Assembly (NCBI GenBank): GCA_013816645.1
Contig: JACDEC010000021.1
Location: forward strand, 1-15,089
Origin: Planctomycetota bacterium
GTDB lineage: Bacteria; Planctomycetota; UBA11346
Direction of reading: 5' to 3'
DNA length: 15,089 nt
This document shows, piece after piece, positions 11,618-15,089 of this stretch. The position numbers and the translations under genes were made by a program. Positions within the stretch are counted from its first letter, which is position 1; every line of letters starts with the position of its first letter. Below the pieces are notes generated by a model. That model searched no databases, had not been told where the DNA came from, and was given only the letters and a program-made list of their open reading frames with translations.

Positions 11618-13198
11618 TCACGGCTGCGACACGCTCAACGCGAATCCGAATCCACCTGATCCGGACCCGAGCGCGACCACGATGCGGTTGTCTCCCCGGC
11701 GCAGGCGGACCGGGAAGAGCACCGCTTCCTGCGGCGGTCCATGGCCCCGGTCGAGGTCGAGCACAGGCTCGCCATCGATCCATACGCGGGCGAAGTAATC
11801 CGCGGCGATGGCGCAGAGGGCGGTGCGATCATCCGCGCTGGCGAGGTTGGCGCTCGCGTAGGCCATCGTCGGACCCGCCGCGCCGAGGTTCAACCACGCA
11901 CCCTCGCCCTGATACCCCGTCCACCGCGCATCCCCTCCCGGGAGGGCGGCACGGCCGATGGCACCGCCCGCGTCGCGGCCACTGCCCGCTGGCAACGGTC
12001 CGTACATCGACCAGGCAGACGCGGGCAGCGGCTCGAATCGCAATGCGTTGAGCGCGGTACTGGGCTCGGAAGGCGCTGGCGCCGTGCCGGGTGTCGGGCC
12101 CGCGCCCGCGACCAGTGCGTATCCGAGTCCAACCGATCCATTGCGCGGCACACCGGGCGCATCCGGCTGGGCCGCCGGCAGCGTGATCTCGAGTCGATGC
12201 TCACCGGGCGGGAGGTCCTCGGCCAGCATCACGTTGGCATAGCCATCGCGCGTGCCGGTGGCGAGATGGCGCGGCGCGCCGCCGTCGACCGTAACGAAGC
12301 ACGAACCCGCGCCGTTCTCCATCGCGTAGAGCAATCCCAGCGTGGTCCCGGGCAGCGTCAGGGTCAGTCGTGTTCCCGGGGCGTCGGCGACCAGCAGGCC
12401 GGTGAAGAAGCGGCTCCACCACACGGGCCGGGAATCACGTACCCCCCAACCCGGGGCGATGATCGTGCTCAACGGCACCAGTCGCGCATCGAGCAGGAGC
12501 GGCAGCCGGCTCAGCCGCGAGGGCAGCACGCGCGGCGCATCCACCGAGGCGCGTCGCGCGCGCTCCACGAAGGGCGCGAGCGCGCCGGCGATCGCCTCGG
12601 CGTACAGCGCATGTCCCGCCTCGATGGGATGCACGTCATCGCTGAACAGCGATTCCCAGGTCGCCCCGGCGGCGATGCGCTCCGCGACCGCACGCTGCAG
12701 ATCGATGCAGGGCACCCCGTAATGCGCGGCCACCCGGCGATGGCGCGTCACATCCACGCCATGACGCGACGCGGCTTCGACCACGATCACCGCGGGTGGG
12801 CTGGGCAGTCCCGCCAAGCGCACCACCAGCGTCTCCATGCTGCGCAGGATCTGCTCGTCGCCCGAACCCTGGTCGTTGACGCAGAACTCGAGCGCGACCA
12901 GGTCCGGCTGGTGGGCGATGACGTCCCGTTCGAGCCGGAACATCGCGAGTTCGCTGCCGGTCGCGCTCATCCCGGCATTGACCGCGCTCACCGCCGCGGC
13001 GGGGAAACGCTCGCGCAGCCAAGGCCCGACCCATCCGCTGCCCGCCTGGGTGATCGAGCCCCCGATGGCGACGAAGCGCAGCGGGCGGCCGGCGTGGGCG
13101 CGCGCGAACGGCGCGAGCAGGTCGTCGCCGCTTTCCGCGCCCGGCGCCTGCATCAACCCGGTCATGAACAGCAACGCGATCCAGGATTTTACCGCCAT
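11618..13198 (-). CDS. Exported SGNH/GDSL hydrolase with C-terminal beta-sandwich domains
   Basis: A 526-residue protein. The start at 13198 is set by AAGGAG seven bases upstream; an ATG 45 bases earlier is in frame but lacks such a site. Residues 1-21 form a signal peptide (basic start, hydrophobic core IALLFMTGL, cut near PGA). SGNH blocks: IGGSIT with Ser48, NAGMSATGS with Gly76, EFCVND with Asn108, and DDVHP with Asp187 and His190. Residues about 240-375 form a beta-sandwich shared with the neighbouring paralog. About 400-526 is a further jelly-roll-like domain (ADYFARVWIDGEPVLDLD; RLRRGDNRIVVAL). The probable role is removing ester groups (acetyl or similar) from a glycan outside the cytoplasm. 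It overlaps the upstream paralog by 10 bp, so translation is probably coupled. Confidence 0.87.
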   Translation of the reverse strand: MAVKSWIALLFMTGLMQAPGAESGDDLLAPFARAHAGRPLRFVAIGGSITQAGSGWVGPWLRERFPAAAVSAVNAGMSATGSELAMFRLERDVIAHQPDLVALEFCVNDQGSGDEQILRSMETLVVRLAGLPSPPAVIVVEAASRHGVDVTRHRRVAAHYGVPCIDLQRAVAERIAAGATWESLFSDDVHPIEAGHALYAEAIAGALAPFVERARRASVDAPRVLPSRLSRLPLLLDARLVPLSTIIAPGWGVRDSRPVWWSRFFTGLLVADAPGTRLTLTLPGTTLGLLYAMENGAGSCFVTVDGGAPRHLATGTRDGYANVMLAEDLPPGEHRLEITLPAAQPDAPGVPRNGSVGLGYALVAGAGPTPGTAPAPSEPSTALNALRFEPLPASAWSMYGPLPAGSGRDAGGAIGRAALPGGDARWTGYQGEGAWLNLGAAGPTMAYASANLASADDRTALCAIAADYFARVWIDGEPVLDLDRGHGPPQEAVLFPVRLRRGDNRIVVALGSGSGGFGFALSVSQP

Positions 13199-14346
13199 AC
13201 CCGCGCTCCTTCGCCAGCGACGCACAGGCTCTCGATCCGCCATTCCGCGGCGCTGGTTCCGTCAACCAACGGCTCGAGGCGCAGGTGATGCTCGCGGTTC
13301 GGATCCAGACCCACCGCCAGCGCGACCGCGAGCTTCACGGTGCCCCCGGCGGCGCTGCGGCAATCGAGCAGCCCGTCGGGGAATGCCGGAGCCGGACGGC
13401 CGTCGATGACCACGCGCAGACGACCGGAACTGATGGTCGATTCGCCGTAGAGCAGCGCGCTCGCGCCGCGGAAGCGCAGCTCCCATGCCGCCGGCAACGG
13501 AGCCCCATCAGCGCGGGTGGCGAGCACTTCCCCATCGAGCCAGCGCGACATCAAGCTGTCATGCCATGCCGCGATGCGGGTCGGCAGCGCCGGGCGCCAA
13601 CCGTCAGGCAACGGCGTGATGGTGGCCAGTCGCGCGCGTACGGTCTCCCGGTAGGTCGCGGCGTGCAGCCGACGAGCGGGGACGCGGCAGACCCGACCTT
13701 CGCGCAAGGCCACGCTCAGGCCCTGCCACGCCGCCTCCGCGTACAGTTCGTAGCCGAGATCGCCGGGATGGCAGTCGTCGGCGGGAAGATCCCAGGCGGC
13801 ATCGAGATCGAGCCGACCGGCGCGCAGTCGGTCCTGCATCAGGGCGAAGGCGTCGCCGACCGCGGTGGCGTAGGCGTCGGCGATGGCGAGATGCGCGGTG
13901 CGGGTCCTGAAGCGCGCGAGATCCAGGCAGGCGACCATCGCGCGCGCGCAGAGCAGGGCCTGGACCACCGGTGCGCGCAGGTCCTCGACGCAGCCCCGGA
14001 CGATCGCCTCGTAGCTCGCCAGGCGGTCGCCGTCCGCCTCCTCGGCGCCGTCGTTGAGGGTGAAGTCGACGACCACGAGATCGGGGCGGTGCCGCGCGAC
14101 ATCGCGCTCGAATCGGAAGATGCCGAGCAGCGAGTTGGTCCCACCGATCGCCGCGTCGACGAAGCGCCAGTGCGCACTCGGATACTGCGCGCGCAGACGC
14201 TCAGCCAGGCACCCACGCATCGAGCGCAGGTCGGGGTCGGTGCTGTTGGCCCCCCAGGTCAGTGAGCAGCCGAAGAAGACCACGGTGAGCGTCTCGCCGG
14301 CGCGAGCACGGCGGTCGAGATCGGCGAACGAGGCGGCACGGTCCAT
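13189..14346 (-). CDS. Cytosolic SGNH/GDSL hydrolase
   Basis: A 385-residue protein. An in-frame ATG at 14421 would extend it by 25 residues, but that codon overlaps the -10 box of the promoter at 14420-14447, so Met at 14346 is preferred; only a weak GAAAG precedes it. SGNH blocks: FFGCSLTWG with Ser28, AAIGGTNS with Gly68/69, DFTLND with Asn98, and DDCHP with Asp190 and His193. Residues about 240-385 form a beta-sandwich (LRFRGASALLYGE; RLRVVIDGRPAPAF; NREHHLRLEP). There is no signal peptide, so it should act in the cytoplasm. It is clearly paralogous to the exported esterase that follows: both share F-R-x-E-R-D-V after block II, then PDLV, block III and the sandwich. The likely role is deacylating imported oligosaccharides (inference). 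It is the first gene of the operon, divergent from the AraR-like regulator. Confidence 0.87.
   Translation of the reverse strand: MDRAASFADLDRRARAGETLTVVFFGCSLTWGANSTDPDLRSMRGCLAERLRAQYPSAHWRFVDAAIGGTNSLLGIFRFERDVARHRPDLVVVDFTLNDGAEEADGDRLASYEAIVRGCVEDLRAPVVQALLCARAMVACLDLARFRTRTAHLAIADAYATAVGDAFALMQDRLRAGRLDLDAAWDLPADDCHPGDLGYELYAEAAWQGLSVALREGRVCRVPARRLHAATYRETVRARLATITPLPDGWRPALPTRIAAWHDSLMSRWLDGEVLATRADGAPLPAAWELRFRGASALLYGESTISSGRLRVVIDGRPAPAFPDGLLDCRSAAGGTVKLAVALAVGLDPNREHHLRLEPLVDGTSAAEWRIESLCVAGEGARVWR
13206..13211 (-). promoter_or_regulatory. Ribosome-binding site that sets the exported esterase start
   Basis: On the minus strand AAGGAG lies seven bases before the ATG at 13198, inside the end of the upstream esterase gene. 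It restores a clean signal peptide and removes a 15-residue arginine-rich extension. Confidence 0.65.
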
Positions 14347-14419
14347 GGCTGCTTTCGTGATCGACCCGACTCCATCGATCGCGTCGGCTGCACACCGTGT
14401 CTGGTTGCAGACTCGTCGC

Positions 14420-14447
14420 AATATAGATTTCTAGTGATTGCTGTCAA
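14420..14447 (-). promoter_or_regulatory. Sigma-70-type promoter for the esterase operon
   Basis: Read on the minus strand: TTGACA (-35, 14442-14447), a 16-bp spacer, then TATATT (-10, 14420-14425). The -35 is a perfect consensus and the -10 has five of six bases. The predicted transcript would start near 14413 with a leader of about 65 bases before the ATG at 14346. It is the best promoter I see in the window. Confidence 0.65.
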
Positions 14448-14451
14448 AGTA

Positions 14452-14459
14452 GTTATAAC
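14452..14459. promoter_or_regulatory. GTTATAAC palindrome, possible GntR-type operator
   Basis: A perfect 8-bp palindrome with the GT-N4-AC pattern common to GntR-family sites. It sits four bases upstream of the -35 box of the esterase promoter, in the gap shared with the AraR-like gene. Eight bases is short, so this is tentative. Confidence 0.3.
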
Positions 14460-14538
14460 GATCAGCGAGTCTCATAAAGATATGGTCCTCAGTTGACTAT
14501 CCGGGGCGTGATCGGCATGCTGGCACCCTGGAGAGCGC

Positions 14539-15089
14539 ATGGCTCGTCGCCCACTCGAACGCCGGCCCCTGCATCGCCAGATCGCAGATCGCCTACGCAC
14601 CGAGATCGTCGGCCAGCACGAGGTCGGCACGCGGCTGCCGTCCGAAGCCGCGCTCGCCGAACGCTTCGACGTCAGCCTGGTCACCGTGCGCGAGGCACTC
14701 AGCGCGCTGGCCCAGGCCGGTCTGCTCGAACGACGCCACGGCAGCGGCACCTACGTCGCCGGTCACGCCGCCGATCGCCACGTCGCCATCGTCATCGAGA
14801 TGGATCTCGGCGCCAACCAGGTGCCCTTCTTCCAATTCCAGGTCGTCCGGCATCTCGAGTCCTGCCTGGTCGAGGCGGGATGTCCGGCACGCCTCTACGT
14901 TGGCAGCACTCCTCCGGGAAGCCGCGCGGGAACGTCGACGTCCGCCAAGGCGGTGCTCGAAGCGCTCGCAGCCGGCGTGGTCAGCGGACTGATCCTCTTT
15001 TCGACCAGGGCGACGCCCGACCTGGTCCAGGCGGCCGCGGCAGCCGGGGTGCCGATCGTGGGCGACGATCCTGGCGCGCTCGCCCACAC
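14539..15089 (+). CDS. AraR-like regulator: GntR DNA-binding domain with LacI-type effector domain, C-terminus beyond the window
   Basis: The frame is open for 183 codons from the ATG at 14539 to the right edge. GGAG (14530-14533) lies five bases upstream. Residues about 8-75 are a GntR winged helix (LHRQIADRLRTEIVGQHEVG, then LPSEAALAERF, VSLVTVREALSAL and the wing RRHGSGTYV). From about 81 the sequence changes to the first part of a periplasmic-binding-protein-like domain (HVAIVIEMD; FFQFQVVRHLESCLVEAG; GVVSGLILFS), as in AraR of Bacillus. This suggests a sugar-responsive repressor. It is divergent from the two esterases and probably controls them and itself. The missing part should hold most of the ligand pocket, so the effector cannot be guessed. 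Confidence 0.9.
   Translation, partial: MARRPLERRPLHRQIADRLRTEIVGQHEVGTRLPSEAALAERFDVSLVTVREALSALAQAGLLERRHGSGTYVAGHAADRHVAIVIEMDLGANQVPFFQFQVVRHLESCLVEAGCPARLYVGSTPPGSRAGTSTSAKAVLEALAAGVVSGLILFSTRATPDLVQAAAAAGVPIVGDDPGALAH

Noticed and set aside
11741..14265. Long plus-strand frames (11741-13288 and 13285-14265) opposite the esterases.
   Set aside because: The minus strand encodes two complete SGNH block sets; the plus-strand frames are compositional shadows.

Overview
The window is GC-rich, tightly packed bacterial DNA. Three things point to a heterotroph of the PVC superphylum (Planctomycetota, Lentisphaerota, Kiritimatiellota or Verrucomicrobiota): a pseudopilin with an FTLIELLVV start and a C-terminal H-X9-DG motif, a Ser/Thr kinase fused to a concanavalin-A-like domain and repeats, and carbohydrate enzymes sitting beside LacI and AraR-like regulators. 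The exact phylum cannot be fixed from the sequence. I see no RNA genes, insertion sequences, CRISPR arrays or integration sites. Nearly all of the window is coding.

Layout. (1) 1-4228, minus strand: a LacI-family regulator, then after 23 bp a large secreted multidomain protein that resembles a glycoside hydrolase and runs off the left edge. (2) 4229-4392: a divergent regulatory gap with a good palindromic LacI-type operator candidate. (3) 4393-7671, plus: a one-pass membrane Ser/Thr kinase with an outer concanavalin-A/DUF1080-like domain and a long helical repeat tail. (4) 7672-7896: an intergenic stretch with a sharply AT-rich promoter-like block. (5) 7897-11595, plus: an apparent operon of a membrane-anchored DUF4375-like protein, an H-X9-DG pseudopilin and a cytosolic glycoside-hydrolase-like protein. 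(6) 11618-14346, minus: an operon of two paralogous SGNH esterases overlapping by 10 bp, the first cytosolic and the second exported, converging on operon 5. (7) 14347-14538: a divergent regulatory gap with a well-formed sigma-70-type promoter for the esterases. (8) 14539-15089, plus: an AraR-like regulator (GntR DNA-binding domain plus a sugar-binding-type effector domain), cut by the right edge.

How the genes may work together (inference): this looks like part of a polysaccharide-use locus made of small units, each with its own regulator. It holds one exported and one cytosolic putative hydrolase, and one exported and one cytosolic esterase. That would suit an esterified glycan trimmed outside the cell and finished inside. 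No transporter is present, so uptake genes would lie elsewhere. The substrate cannot be named.
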